Shown here: positions 34,932-42,320 of the stretch, piece after piece
Layout: each line of letters starts with the position of its first letter
Numbering within the stretch: the first letter of the stretch is position 1
From: Thermocatellispora tengchongensis
GTDB lineage: Bacteria > Actinomycetota > Actinomycetes > Streptosporangiales > Streptosporangiaceae
Length of the DNA: 64,000 bases
Direction: 5' to 3'
NCBI RefSeq assembly: GCF_014202315.1
Contig: NZ_JACHGN010000009.1
Coordinates: 341,602-405,601 of the forward strand
The notes under the pieces: model-generated
The model's input: only the letters and a program-made list of their open reading frames with translations
Database searches by the model: none
Told to the model about the DNA's origin: nothing
Program-made: the position numbers and the translations under genes

Positions 34932-35983
34932 GGATCTGCTCCTTCTCCTGGGTACTGCTCAAGGTGCTCGGCGTACTGGCCGCGGATGCGCAGGACGTCG
35001 AGGATCGCGCCGGGCAGGCCGGGCTCGGCCTCGGCGCACGCCGCCACCAGCGCGGCCTGGTCGGCGGCCAGTTCGCCGAGGCGCAGGTCGTCCAGGTCCG
35101 CCAGGTCGGCGGCGGGCACATGGGACCGCACCCGGGCCACCCACTCCGCGAGCGCGGGGCCCGACGGGCGCGGGTAGTGCCTGGCGGCGAGCAGGCGCAG
35201 CGTCGCCGCCCGCTCCAGGTCGGGGTAGGAGCCGTCGCGGCGCAGCCCGTCGAACAGGGCGGCCAGCCGGCCGGGCGGCAGGTCCGGGGCGCCCGGCGCC
35301 GGGCGGGCGGCCCGCCACTGCTCGGTCTGCTCCAGGTGCCAGGTGACCGGGGGCGGCTCCGGCCGGGTCAGGGCCAGCCGCAGCAGCTCCCTGGCGTCGT
35401 CGGCCTTGACCCCGCGTCCCTGCCCGGGACCGCGCCCCTCCAGGGCGGGCGCCTCGCGGACGAGCGCCGGCCAGCGCCGGTCGGGGTAGTGCAGCCGCTT
35501 GGCCGCGGCGGTCAGCGCGGCGCGCTGCTCCTGCGAGATCAGCCCTTCGGCCGCGGCGGCGGCGAGCGCGGCGCGGATGTCCACCATGGCCGCCGACACG
35601 GGACGGTAGCCGTCCTCGGGCCCCAGGTGCGCGACCGCGACCTCGTCGTCGTCCACCAGCTCGCCGGACACGGCGGCGGCGTACACCGCGCCCACCCCGG
35701 CCATCCCGTACGGCACCAGCTCGGCGGCGCGCAGCGCGCCCATGCTGGCCGCCCCGCCCACCCAGATCCCCTCCGACAGCGCCCACAGGATCTCCTTGTG
35801 CCAGACGGCCGGGACCCGCTCGTACACGCCGTCCACGATCGCGATCCACCCCGGGCGCCGGGACGGGGGCAGCGCCACCAGCCGGGCCACGTCGCCCTGC
35901 GCCACCGGCGGGAGCGCCCGCACGCCGTCGGGGATCTCGGCGCGGGGGAGCGTCGGCCCGACGAACGCCACGATCTCAGCCAT
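34928..35983 (-). CDS. TfuA-like protein, thioamidation partner of YcaO
   Basis: A 351-residue protein. The first ~190 residues match the TfuA core: IVAFVGPTLPRAEIP, IVDGVYERVPAVWHKEILWA, and the strongly conserved GGAASMGALRAAEL, VGAVYAAAVSGELVDDDEVAV. TfuA works with a YcaO enzyme to replace a backbone C=O by C=S, as shown for thioamitides and for methanogen McrA. The last ~150 residues are helical and of unknown role. It overlaps the YcaO gene at 35976-37316 by eight bases (ATGGCTGA), the pair seen in known thioamide systems. This defines the operon as a likely thioamide RiPP pathway. Confidence 0.9.
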   Translation of the reverse strand: MAEIVAFVGPTLPRAEIPDGVRALPPVAQGDVARLVALPPSRRPGWIAIVDGVYERVPAVWHKEILWALSEGIWVGGAASMGALRAAELVPYGMAGVGAVYAAAVSGELVDDDEVAVAHLGPEDGYRPVSAAMVDIRAALAAAAAEGLISQEQRAALTAAAKRLHYPDRRWPALVREAPALEGRGPGQGRGVKADDARELLRLALTRPEPPPVTWHLEQTEQWRAARPAPGAPDLPPGRLAALFDGLRRDGSYPDLERAATLRLLAARHYPRPSGPALAEWVARVRSHVPAADLADLDDLRLGELAADQAALVAACAEAEPGLPGAILDVLRIRGQYAEHLEQYPGEGADP

Positions 35984-37316
35984 CGCCGTCTCCCTTGTCT
36001 GCGCCGTCTCCCTCGTCGGCGCCGTCCGCTTCGGCCAGCAGGCGGGCGGCGCGGGGGCCGGGCAGCACCGGGGCCCCGGTCAGCGCGCCCGCGCCCTCCA
36101 GCCCGGGGACCAGCACCTTGACCACGGGAATCCCGAGGCCGGGCCGGGTGAGGTCCACCGCGGCGACCTCGGGCAGCCCGGCCGCGGCCAGCCGGTCCAG
36201 CAGCCAGGCGAGCACGTCGCCGAGGGTCTCCGGGCCGGGCGGGCAGGCTCGGCCGGACCGCCACGGCCGCGCGTACGCCTGCGTGGCGCGCAGCGCGTCG
36301 CGCAGTTCCACGGCCGCCTCCACGTCCGCGACCCGGTCGTACTCGTCCCGGGTCACGTCGTCGCGGCTGCCGGAGATGCCGATCAGCCGGCTCTGCGCCG
36401 CCTCCGCCAGCGCCCGGACCAGCGCGTGCCCAGGGTCGGGATGGCAGCCGAGCCCGCCGGCGGGCGGCAGCGGCCGGAACGGGTCGGGCTCGGCCTCCAC
36501 GATCTGGCACAGCACGGCCGGCACGCCCACGTCGGAGGTGATGTCGAACAGCGCGGCCTCCACGCCCGCGGCGGAGTAGCGCTCCAGCAGCTCCAGGGCG
36601 CCCGGGTGGTCCACGGTCGCGGCGTCGATCCGGGTGGCCGCCTGATCCTCGGCCGGGAGCAGGTCCCACAGCGCGGCGGCGTCGCGTTCGATCAGCTCGC
36701 ACAGGCCGTGCACCACGGCCTCGTCCGGAGTGTTGCCGCCGGCCAGGCCGTTGCTGTCGCGGCACAGCCCGAGCGGCACCATGCCGCGCGGCAGGGTGAA
36801 GTCCAGGCTCACCGCCTCGTACGGCACCGCCACCGGCGCCCCGTCGCCGACCCGCCACCCGGTCAGCCACAGCACCGGCGTGTGCTCGTCCACCGAGCCC
36901 TGCTCGGTGCGGGGGAGCAGCCACGGGGCCACGGCGGAGTCCAGCTCGGCGGCGCGGGCCAGCCGCAGCGGCGCGTCGATCCGCTCGGCGTGGGCGTGCT
37001 CGATCGCCTCCATGGCGGCCGAGACCATCGCGGCGGCCGTGGACGGGCCCTTGCCCTGGCTGACCGCGAGGCTGCGCGAGTTGGGCCGGTACGCGATCGC
37101 GACCGGGATGCCGATGGTGTCCAGGCCGGTGATGTCGGCGACCCGGGTGACGCCGAGCCGGGGCAGGAGCGGCCGTATCCTGCGCCAGGTCTCCTCCGGA
37201 GGGACGGGGCGGGCGATATCCGGCACGACGCCCTGTCCCGGTATGACGCCCGGCATGGCGTCCGGCATGGCGTCCGGCACGACGCCCGGCATGGTGTCCG
37301 GCATGGCGTCACGCAT
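35976..37316 (-). CDS. YcaO enzyme, probable TfuA-dependent thioamide synthase
   Basis: A 446-residue YcaO protein. The ATP/Mg site is present: SAAMEAIEHAHAE (SxxxExxE), HGLCELIERDA, and ALAEAAQSRLIGISGSRDD. The C-terminus is acidic (GADEGDGADKGDGDG) and lacks the PxPxP tail of azoline-forming YcaO enzymes, and the gene overlaps tfuA; both features fit a thioamidating YcaO, which activates the amide with ATP and accepts sulfide. The N-terminal 33 residues are a tandem repeat (DAMP/DTMP/GVVP) with several alternative start codons; the conserved fold starts near residue 38. Confidence 0.92.
   Translation of the reverse strand: MRDAMPDTMPGVVPDAMPDAMPGVIPGQGVVPDIARPVPPEETWRRIRPLLPRLGVTRVADITGLDTIGIPVAIAYRPNSRSLAVSQGKGPSTAAAMVSAAMEAIEHAHAERIDAPLRLARAAELDSAVAPWLLPRTEQGSVDEHTPVLWLTGWRVGDGAPVAVPYEAVSLDFTLPRGMVPLGLCRDSNGLAGGNTPDEAVVHGLCELIERDAAALWDLLPAEDQAATRIDAATVDHPGALELLERYSAAGVEAALFDITSDVGVPAVLCQIVEAEPDPFRPLPPAGGLGCHPDPGHALVRALAEAAQSRLIGISGSRDDVTRDEYDRVADVEAAVELRDALRATQAYARPWRSGRACPPGPETLGDVLAWLLDRLAAAGLPEVAAVDLTRPGLGIPVVKVLVPGLEGAGALTGAPVLPGPRAARLLAEADGADEGDGADKGDGDG
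35985..36026 (-). repeat. 18-nt repeat carrying the Shine-Dalgarno site at the YcaO/TfuA junction
   Basis: Plus-strand units GCCGTCTCCCTTGTCTGC (35985-36002), GCCGTCTCCCTCGTCGGC (36003-36020) and the partial GCCGTC (36021-36026). On the minus strand each holds GGGAGAC; the copy next to the TfuA ATG (35983) is its ribosome site. They encode the repeated acidic tail GADEGDGADKGDGDG of the YcaO protein. Confidence 0.85.
37221..37310 (-). repeat. Seven 12-nt units with in-frame ATG/GTG at the start of the TfuA-partner YcaO
   Basis: Minus-strand units of the form GRCRYCRTGCCG begin two codons after the first ATG (37316) and end at 37221, with one 6-nt interruption (GGACAG). Five of the seven hold ATG or GTG besides one ATA, so there are at least six in-frame start codons. 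No single one has a clearly better Shine-Dalgarno site. The peptide is DAMPDTMPGVVPDAMPDAMP and onward. Confidence 0.9.
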
Positions 37317-38541
37317 GGGGCACCGGCAGCGGGTCGGGGCTGGGCGGCAGCGGCTCCGCGCCGTCGCCCAGCATCGGGAAGGCGGCGGGGGCCGTGGCGC
37401 GCAGGCCGGGCACGACGACCCGGGCCACCGCCAGGCCGCACGCCGCGACGTCGGGGGTGGTCAGGTCCACGGTGATCGGGCGCAGGCCCCGCGCGGCCAG
37501 CGCCGCGTCCAGGTCGAACCGGGCCGGCCGGGAGGGCGGGGCGGTGCCGCCGCCGGCGAAGCGGGCCAGCACCCGGGCGGTGAACGCGGGATCGGCCAGG
37601 AGCTGGAGGTGACAGGTCACGTCGGTCACGTCGGCGAAGTCGGCCCTGTACGCCGCCGCGTACGCGCGGTCGGCCCGGTGCGGCGCGAGCGGCCCCGACG
37701 GGCGCTCCCACTCGGGCAGGTCGCCCGCCGCGAGCTGCGCTGTGGTGTCGAGCGACTGCACCGCCTCGGCCGCGGCCTTCCAGGAGGCCACCGCCACCGG
37801 GTCGTTCGCCTGCGGGGCCAGCGCGCACCCGGCCCCGGCCATGCCGCCGGAGTCCTCGGCCAGGCACAGCACCACGGGCGCGTCCAGCAGGTTCGGCACC
37901 GCGTACGCGCGCAGCCGCGCCCCCGGCACCGCGGGCAGCCGCAGGCCGGCCAGCAGGGGGAACGGGCGGCCGGAGGCCCACGCCGTGGCCAGCGCGTGCC
38001 GCTCCACGACCTCGGCGAGCGCCGCGGCCCGTGCGGCGGCCAGGCTCGGGCCGGCCGCGATCCCGGCCGAGACCGGCAGCACGATCGGCGCCCCCGTGGC
38101 CGAGGGGAACGGCACCAGCCAGGCCAGGGCGGCGGGCACCCAGGCGGGCTCGCCGTCCGGGCCGGTGCCGCGCACCCACGCGGTGCGGTCGGAGCGGGTG
38201 AGCCCGGAGAAGGGGAACCCCTCGCGGCCGAGCTGCTCCTTGGAGTACAGCGCCAGCTCGTCGGGATCGGCGGCGCCGGGGCCCAGCTCGTGCCAGGACG
38301 CCTCCACCAGCCGGTCCGCCGGGACGAGATGGCCGCAGTAGCGCTCGGCCGCCTCGCCCAGCGCCCGGCGGCGGGCCTCGCCCGGGTCGCGCCACGAGGC
38401 GCCGGAGACGGTCGGGTTGCCGAGCGGCCAGGCGTATCCGGTGGTCGCGGCCAGGTCGGCGAAGGCGGCGTGCAGGCGTCCGCGCAGCACCGCCGCGCGT
38501 ACGGCGGTGACCGGGCCGTACCGGGAGTCGACCGGGATCAT
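37309..38541 (-). CDS. YcaO cyclodehydratase-like protein with C-terminal PxPxP
   Basis: A 410-residue YcaO protein. Family motifs: RRRALGEAAERYCGHLVPAD, AALAEVVERHALATAW and WKAAAEAVQSLDTT. The extreme C-terminus SPDPLPVPHA contains PLPVP, the PxPxP motif needed for catalysis in azoline-forming YcaO enzymes. This fits ATP-dependent cyclodehydration of Ser/Thr (there is no Cys in the candidate precursor) to oxazolines, with leader recognition by the E1-like protein at 41320-42132. ATGA overlap with the YcaO gene upstream (38538-39896) and ATGCGTGA overlap with the one downstream. About one-third identical in feel to its neighbour, so the two may form a heterodimer. Confidence 0.9.
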   Translation of the reverse strand: MIPVDSRYGPVTAVRAAVLRGRLHAAFADLAATTGYAWPLGNPTVSGASWRDPGEARRRALGEAAERYCGHLVPADRLVEASWHELGPGAADPDELALYSKEQLGREGFPFSGLTRSDRTAWVRGTGPDGEPAWVPAALAWLVPFPSATGAPIVLPVSAGIAAGPSLAAARAAALAEVVERHALATAWASGRPFPLLAGLRLPAVPGARLRAYAVPNLLDAPVVLCLAEDSGGMAGAGCALAPQANDPVAVASWKAAAEAVQSLDTTAQLAAGDLPEWERPSGPLAPHRADRAYAAAYRADFADVTDVTCHLQLLADPAFTARVLARFAGGGTAPPSRPARFDLDAALAARGLRPITVDLTTPDVAACGLAVARVVVPGLRATAPAAFPMLGDGAEPLPPSPDPLPVPHA

Positions 38542-39896
38542 GTGTGCGGCAGGGGGACGAGGTTGACCGATCCGGCCGCCGCGAGCCCCAGCCTGGCCGG
38601 GTCCTCGCGCAGCCGCCGCCCGCCGAGGAACGGGAAGGCCGCCGGGGCGTTCGAGTACGCCCCCGGCACGATCACCCGGGCGACCGACAGGCCCGCCGCG
38701 GCGACGTCCGGGGTGGTCAGGTCGGCGGCGTACGCGCCCAGGCCCTGCGCCGCGACCCGCTTGAGGTACCCGTCGAGCGGGTCGCCATCGACGCGGGGCA
38801 GGTCGGCGAGCGCCACGGCCGGGGCGGGGCCGGTGATCGGGCCCAGGTGCGCGCGCATGCTCGGGTCGAGCCAGAGCTGGCTGTGGCAGCCCAGGTCGAT
38901 CACGTCGCGGAAGTCCGGCCGGTACGCCGCGGCGTACGCGCGGTCGGCCCGGTACGGCTTGAACACCCGCACGTCGATCACGCCCGCCTCGGCGGCGGCC
39001 CAGATCTCCCCGTCGGGATCGAGCAGGCCCAGCGCGTAGCGGCGCAGCGTGACCGCCTCCGCCAGCGCCTTGGCCACCGCCTCGGCCGGGTCGGGCCGGG
39101 CGGCGACGCCGAGCGCCGCCACACCGGTCTCGGGGTCGTCGAGCAGCACCCCCAGGACCGCCACCTCGAACACGGTGGGGATCGCCACCACCCGGTAGCG
39201 GCACCGGCCCGCCGCGCCCGCGGCCCGGTACCAGCCCGGCTCGTCCTCCGGCACCAGCGGATGCCCGGCGCCGGTTACCGGCCGGGCGGGCAGCGCGTTG
39301 GCCCACCAGATGACGGTGGCGTCGCGCTCGATCACCTCCTCCAGCGCGGCCGTGCGGGCGGCCCGCGGCGACGGCCCGGCCGCGATGCCGGCCAGCATCG
39401 CGTAGTTGACCGGCGGCTCGTCCTCGCGCGGCGGGGTGAGGTAGTTGACGTACACCAGCGAGGCGGGCAGCCAGGCGGGACCGCCGGTCATCAGGTCGGT
39501 CCCGGGCGTCCACAGCACCTGAAGATCCGCGGTGAACGGGACGAACGGGAAACCCGGCTCGGCGTGCTGCTCGGGGGAGTACAGGGCGAGCGCGGCCGGG
39601 TCGAGCGCCGGCTCGCGCAGGTCGCGGTGGCCGGCGCGGCGCAGGCCGGCGGGGACGAAGTTGCCGCAGTAGCGCTCCACCGCCTCACCGGCCGCGCTCA
39701 GCTCGGCCCGCAGCGGGTCGCCGAAGGCGGTGCCGGTGGACACCCGGTCGGCCGGCCAGGGCAGCAGCCGGTACGGCGAGGCCACCTCGGCCGTGCACAC
39801 GGTCAGCCCCTCCGGCCACCACGGCTCCGGATCGAGGCGGTCCAGCCTGCGGATCAGCCCGGTGCGCTCGTCCACCAGGCGGGCGAGAGGGGTCAA
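38538..39896 (-). CDS. YcaO family protein, paralogue of the adjacent cyclodehydratase-like YcaO
   Basis: A 452-residue YcaO protein with SAAGEAVERYCGNFVPAG, AALEEVIERDATVIWW and KALAEAVTLRRYALG. Its C-terminus NLVPLPHT has only a shortened proline motif (PLP), so it may be a regulatory or partner subunit of the PxPxP YcaO next door, or an independent enzyme. I place the start at TTG 39896, which overlaps the previous stop (TTGA) and has GGGAG seven bases upstream; a GTG seven codons in is the alternative. The longer open frame to 41039 is antisense readthrough of the hydrolase region and is rejected. Confidence 0.88.
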   Translation of the reverse strand: MTPLARLVDERTGLIRRLDRLDPEPWWPEGLTVCTAEVASPYRLLPWPADRVSTGTAFGDPLRAELSAAGEAVERYCGNFVPAGLRRAGHRDLREPALDPAALALYSPEQHAEPGFPFVPFTADLQVLWTPGTDLMTGGPAWLPASLVYVNYLTPPREDEPPVNYAMLAGIAAGPSPRAARTAALEEVIERDATVIWWANALPARPVTGAGHPLVPEDEPGWYRAAGAAGRCRYRVVAIPTVFEVAVLGVLLDDPETGVAALGVAARPDPAEAVAKALAEAVTLRRYALGLLDPDGEIWAAAEAGVIDVRVFKPYRADRAYAAAYRPDFRDVIDLGCHSQLWLDPSMRAHLGPITGPAPAVALADLPRVDGDPLDGYLKRVAAQGLGAYAADLTTPDVAAAGLSVARVIVPGAYSNAPAAFPFLGGRRLREDPARLGLAAAGSVNLVPLPHT

Positions 39897-41323
39897 TCGA
39901 AGGCTCCCTTTCTCGGGTGGGGCAGGTGCAGCTCCGCGTCGCGCAGCACGATCTCCACCGGGCGGGCGGGGGCGCGGTGCCGCGGGGGACGCCCGGCGGT
40001 GACCTCGACGTGCAGCCGGTGCCCGTACGGCAGCTCGGCGGCGGCCGGCACGATCCGGATTTCGCAGCGCGAGCCGCCCGGCCCGATCGGCGCGGTGCCG
40101 TCGGCCAGCCGGGTGGCCACGCCGTCGGGGCGCTCGTGCACCAGCGTGGCCACCAGCTCGGCCGCGCCGCCGGCGGTGACCTCGGCGACGAGCCGGGGCG
40201 CGCCGTGCCAGGCCACCGGGCCGGGCACGGTCAGCCGTACCAGGCCGTCGTGGCCGGTCAGCGGCGCGAGGTCGGCCGAGTGGGGCGCGGACGTGACGGG
40301 GTCGTCGGGGTCGTGCCGCAGCCGGGCGGGGCCGGGCGCGAGCGGGAGCGCCGACCACTGCGGGCGGCGCGGCGGGATCGGGTCGGCCTCGGTCCAGCGC
40401 CCGCTGCCGATCAGCAGGCACCCGCTCAGGTGGGCGGTGGGTGACAGGCCCGCCACCGTCGCCGCCGGCGCAGAACCGGCCGGTGCGGCATGCGGGCCCA
40501 GCCACTCCAGGGCCAGTGCGAACGGGTGCGGGTCGGCCGGGACGTCGAGCGCGCACTCCGGCTGGAGCCGGTGGGTCAGCGCGCTCGCCCAGCCCCCGAC
40601 CACGGCGTCGGCGCGGGGCGACAGCATGGCCTGGCGCAGCGTGGTGGCGGCCGAGCGGCAGTACCAGCTCCCCAGGTGCAGGCTGGGCGCGGTGGCGGCG
40701 CGGGCGGCGCGGGCGATCAGCCGGGCGGCGGTCCGGTACGTGCTGGGGGTGGCGGGCCACGGGCCCACGTCCACCGGCCAGCGGCCGGCGAGCGCGGCGG
40801 TGGGGATCAGCGCGGTCAGCTCGGGCGAGCGGGCGAGCGTCATGTCGTACAGGCCCTCGCGGGCCAGCCGCCCGCCGCACAGGTCGGTGCGCCACCACAG
40901 CTCCTCGTCCAGGGCGGGGGAGCCGATCGGGGGCCAGGGCTGGCGGCTGACGATCCCGTGCACGGCCGGGTGGGCGGCGGCGCACCAGGCCGCGTACGCC
41001 TCGTAGGCCACGCCGTACAGGAAGATCCGGCCGTCGCACCAGGGCTGGGCGGCGGTCCAGTCGAGGGTGGCGCGCCCGTCGGCGCTCTCGTCGGCCCCCG
41101 CGGCGAACACGCCCTCGGACAGGTAACGCCCGCGCAGGTCCTGCACCAGGCAGGCGAACCCGGCCTCGGCCAGCGTCAGCGCCTCGGCCCGGCAGCCCGC
41201 CGTGCCGTACGGGGTGCGGATCACGACCGCGGGCGCGGGCAGCCGGTCCGGCAGCACCAGGTCGCCGAGCAGCCGCACCCCGTCGCCGGCGACGATCGCC
41301 ACCTCCGCGCGTACCCCGGTCAC
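39893..41323 (-). CDS. CocE/NonD (X-Pro dipeptidyl peptidase-like) protein without catalytic serine
   Basis: A 476-residue protein with the PepX/CocE plan: APAVVIRTPYGTAG, CLVQDLRGRYLSEGVF, DWTAAQPWCDGRIFLYG, and a C-terminal jelly-roll (~330-476; 'APRLVAEVTAGG...LVATLVHE'). The nucleophile elbow that should read GxSYxG is GVAYEAY: Ser is replaced by Ala. The acid region usually GWYD-like reads GSWYC. So the triad is broken and the protein is probably a pseudo-hydrolase, perhaps a binding or scaffolding subunit, or it evolved another activity. GTG start at 41323 overlaps the E1-like stop (GTGA). Position inside the modification block suggests a role in maturation of the peptide. Confidence 0.85.
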   Translation of the reverse strand: MTGVRAEVAIVAGDGVRLLGDLVLPDRLPAPAVVIRTPYGTAGCRAEALTLAEAGFACLVQDLRGRYLSEGVFAAGADESADGRATLDWTAAQPWCDGRIFLYGVAYEAYAAWCAAAHPAVHGIVSRQPWPPIGSPALDEELWWRTDLCGGRLAREGLYDMTLARSPELTALIPTAALAGRWPVDVGPWPATPSTYRTAARLIARAARAATAPSLHLGSWYCRSAATTLRQAMLSPRADAVVGGWASALTHRLQPECALDVPADPHPFALALEWLGPHAAPAGSAPAATVAGLSPTAHLSGCLLIGSGRWTEADPIPPRRPQWSALPLAPGPARLRHDPDDPVTSAPHSADLAPLTGHDGLVRLTVPGPVAWHGAPRLVAEVTAGGAAELVATLVHERPDGVATRLADGTAPIGPGGSRCEIRIVPAAAELPYGHRLHVEVTAGRPPRHRAPARPVEIVLRDAELHLPHPRKGAFD

Positions 41324-42132
41324 ACCGGGACCTCGCGCATCAGCCCCCGTGGCACGGGGAGCACGGGGTGGCGCCGGATCTCGCCCGCGACCAGGTCGAT
41401 GCCGACCTGGTTGCCCGCCCCCGAGGGCGGCTCGGCGCCGTCGGCCCAGGCGCGCACGTCGGCGGCGATGAGCGCGGCGGCGACCTCGGCCCCGGCCGGG
41501 TCGGGCGGCGTGGCCGGGCGCCCGCCGGCGTCGAGGAACGCCCAGTACGCCGCCAGCTCGTCGGGCCACGGGCAGGCCGCCAGGCGGCGCAGCCGCACGT
41601 CCTCGTAGCCGGGCTCGCCCGACGGCGGGGTGAACGGGCCCGCGTACCAGCGGCGGCCCTCGGCGTGCCCCCGGTGCCAGGCAACGCCCAGCTCGCGGCA
41701 GCGGGAGTCGAGCTCGCGCCACGCGGCGTCGGGCAGGTGCTCGGCGCAGGCGACCATGACGCGGGTGGCGGCGTCGGGCGCGGCGCCGTGCCGCACGATC
41801 AGGCCGGCCCGGTCCAGGCAGCGCGACAGCGGGGCGAGCAGCGGGCCGTCGCCCACCAGCAGCACCTCCACCGCCTCCTGGCGCGGCACCGCCAGCTCGG
41901 CGATCAGGTCGGCGGCGTCGGGCACCCGGGCCAGCGCGGCGTCCGCCCCGATCCTGCCCGCGATCAGGTCGGCCACCGCCTCGCGGTCGCGCGCCGGGAC
42001 CTCCAGCACCATGAAGTCCTCGTCGGGGCCGTGGACCAGCCAGCCGTCGGGCGTGGGCACGAACGTCGTGCCCGCGGCCCAGCGCACGGGCGGGTCGGGG
42101 CGGGGGCCGGGGCGAGAGTCGCCGGTGGTCAT
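41320..42132 (-). CDS. E1-like / ocin-ThiF-type RiPP leader-binding protein
   Basis: A 270-residue protein resembling the 'TOMM precursor leader peptide-binding' group. Residues ~15-95 form an RRE-like winged-helix part (GTTFVPTPDGWLVHGPDEDFMVLEV...DLIAELAV), followed by a small Rossmann-like part (VEVLLVGDGPLLAPLSRCLDRAGLIVR) and the block RRWYAGPFTPPSGEPGYEDVRLRRLA, which corresponds to the G-P-F-x-P-G-x-x-P-C-x-x-C-x-x-R zone of cyclodehydratase partners; here both Cys are gone (GYEDV). Such proteins hold the leader peptide and present the core to YcaO. It is the first modifying gene after the precursor, 86 bp downstream. Confidence 0.78.
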   Translation of the reverse strand: MTTGDSRPGPRPDPPVRWAAGTTFVPTPDGWLVHGPDEDFMVLEVPARDREAVADLIAGRIGADAALARVPDAADLIAELAVPRQEAVEVLLVGDGPLLAPLSRCLDRAGLIVRHGAAPDAATRVMVACAEHLPDAAWRELDSRCRELGVAWHRGHAEGRRWYAGPFTPPSGEPGYEDVRLRRLAACPWPDELAAYWAFLDAGGRPATPPDPAGAEVAAALIAADVRAWADGAEPPSGAGNQVGIDLVAGEIRRHPVLPVPRGLMREVPV

Positions 42133-42169
42133 CGCGACCGCACCTTCCTTGTCAGTACCATCCGGGAGA

Positions 42170-42208
42170 CCCGGGCGCGGGCGTGGTTGGCTCAGGCCCG
42201 CGCCCGGG
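42170..42208 (-). terminator. Strong hairpin between precursor gene and modification genes
   Basis: CCCGGGCGCGGGC (42170-42182) and GCCCGCGCCCGGG (42196-42208) form a perfect 13-bp stem with a 13-nt loop. It begins ten bases downstream of the precursor stop and lacks a U tract. Such a structure after a short precursor gene usually gives partial termination or protects the upstream transcript, so that far more precursor than enzyme is made. Confidence 0.8.
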
Positions 42209-42218
42209 GTTCAGCCGA

Positions 42219-42314
42219 CTAGCGCCAGGCCACCTTGGCGAGCGCCACCGTGGCGTGGTTGGACGAGTGAACGGACGCGTTGCGCGCCTTCACCTTCAGC
42301 TTCTTGACGGTCAT
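42219..42314 (-). CDS. Candidate RiPP precursor peptide, 31 residues
   Basis: A short gene starting at ATG 42314 behind GGAGGTGA, an ideal ribosome site, six bases after the stop of the ABC gene 42321-44168. The peptide starts MTVKKLKVKARN (basic leader-like), continues with ASVHSSNHATVA and ends ALAKVAWR. The second part has Ser14, Ser17, Ser18 and Thr22 as possible cyclodehydration sites and His16 and His20 as possible metal ligands; no Cys. The 'SV...ATVA' pattern is faintly like the thioviridamide core. It sits next to an E1-like leader-binding gene, and a strong hairpin follows. The peptide itself matches nothing I know; the leader/core border is not visible. Confidence 0.75.
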   Translation of the reverse strand: MTVKKLKVKARNASVHSSNHATVALAKVAWR

Positions 42315-42320
42315 GCCGGG

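Noticed and set aside
42133-42218. Second precursor peptide between the first one and the E1-like gene
   Set aside because: The 86 bp are mostly taken up by the perfect hairpin; no start with a ribosome site is present.
34928-42314. Bottromycin, thiopeptide or classical azole (SagB-containing) cluster
   Set aside because: There is no SagB-type dehydrogenase, no lantibiotic-type dehydratase, no radical SAM methylase, and the peptide has no Cys; the TfuA pair and importer point elsewhere.
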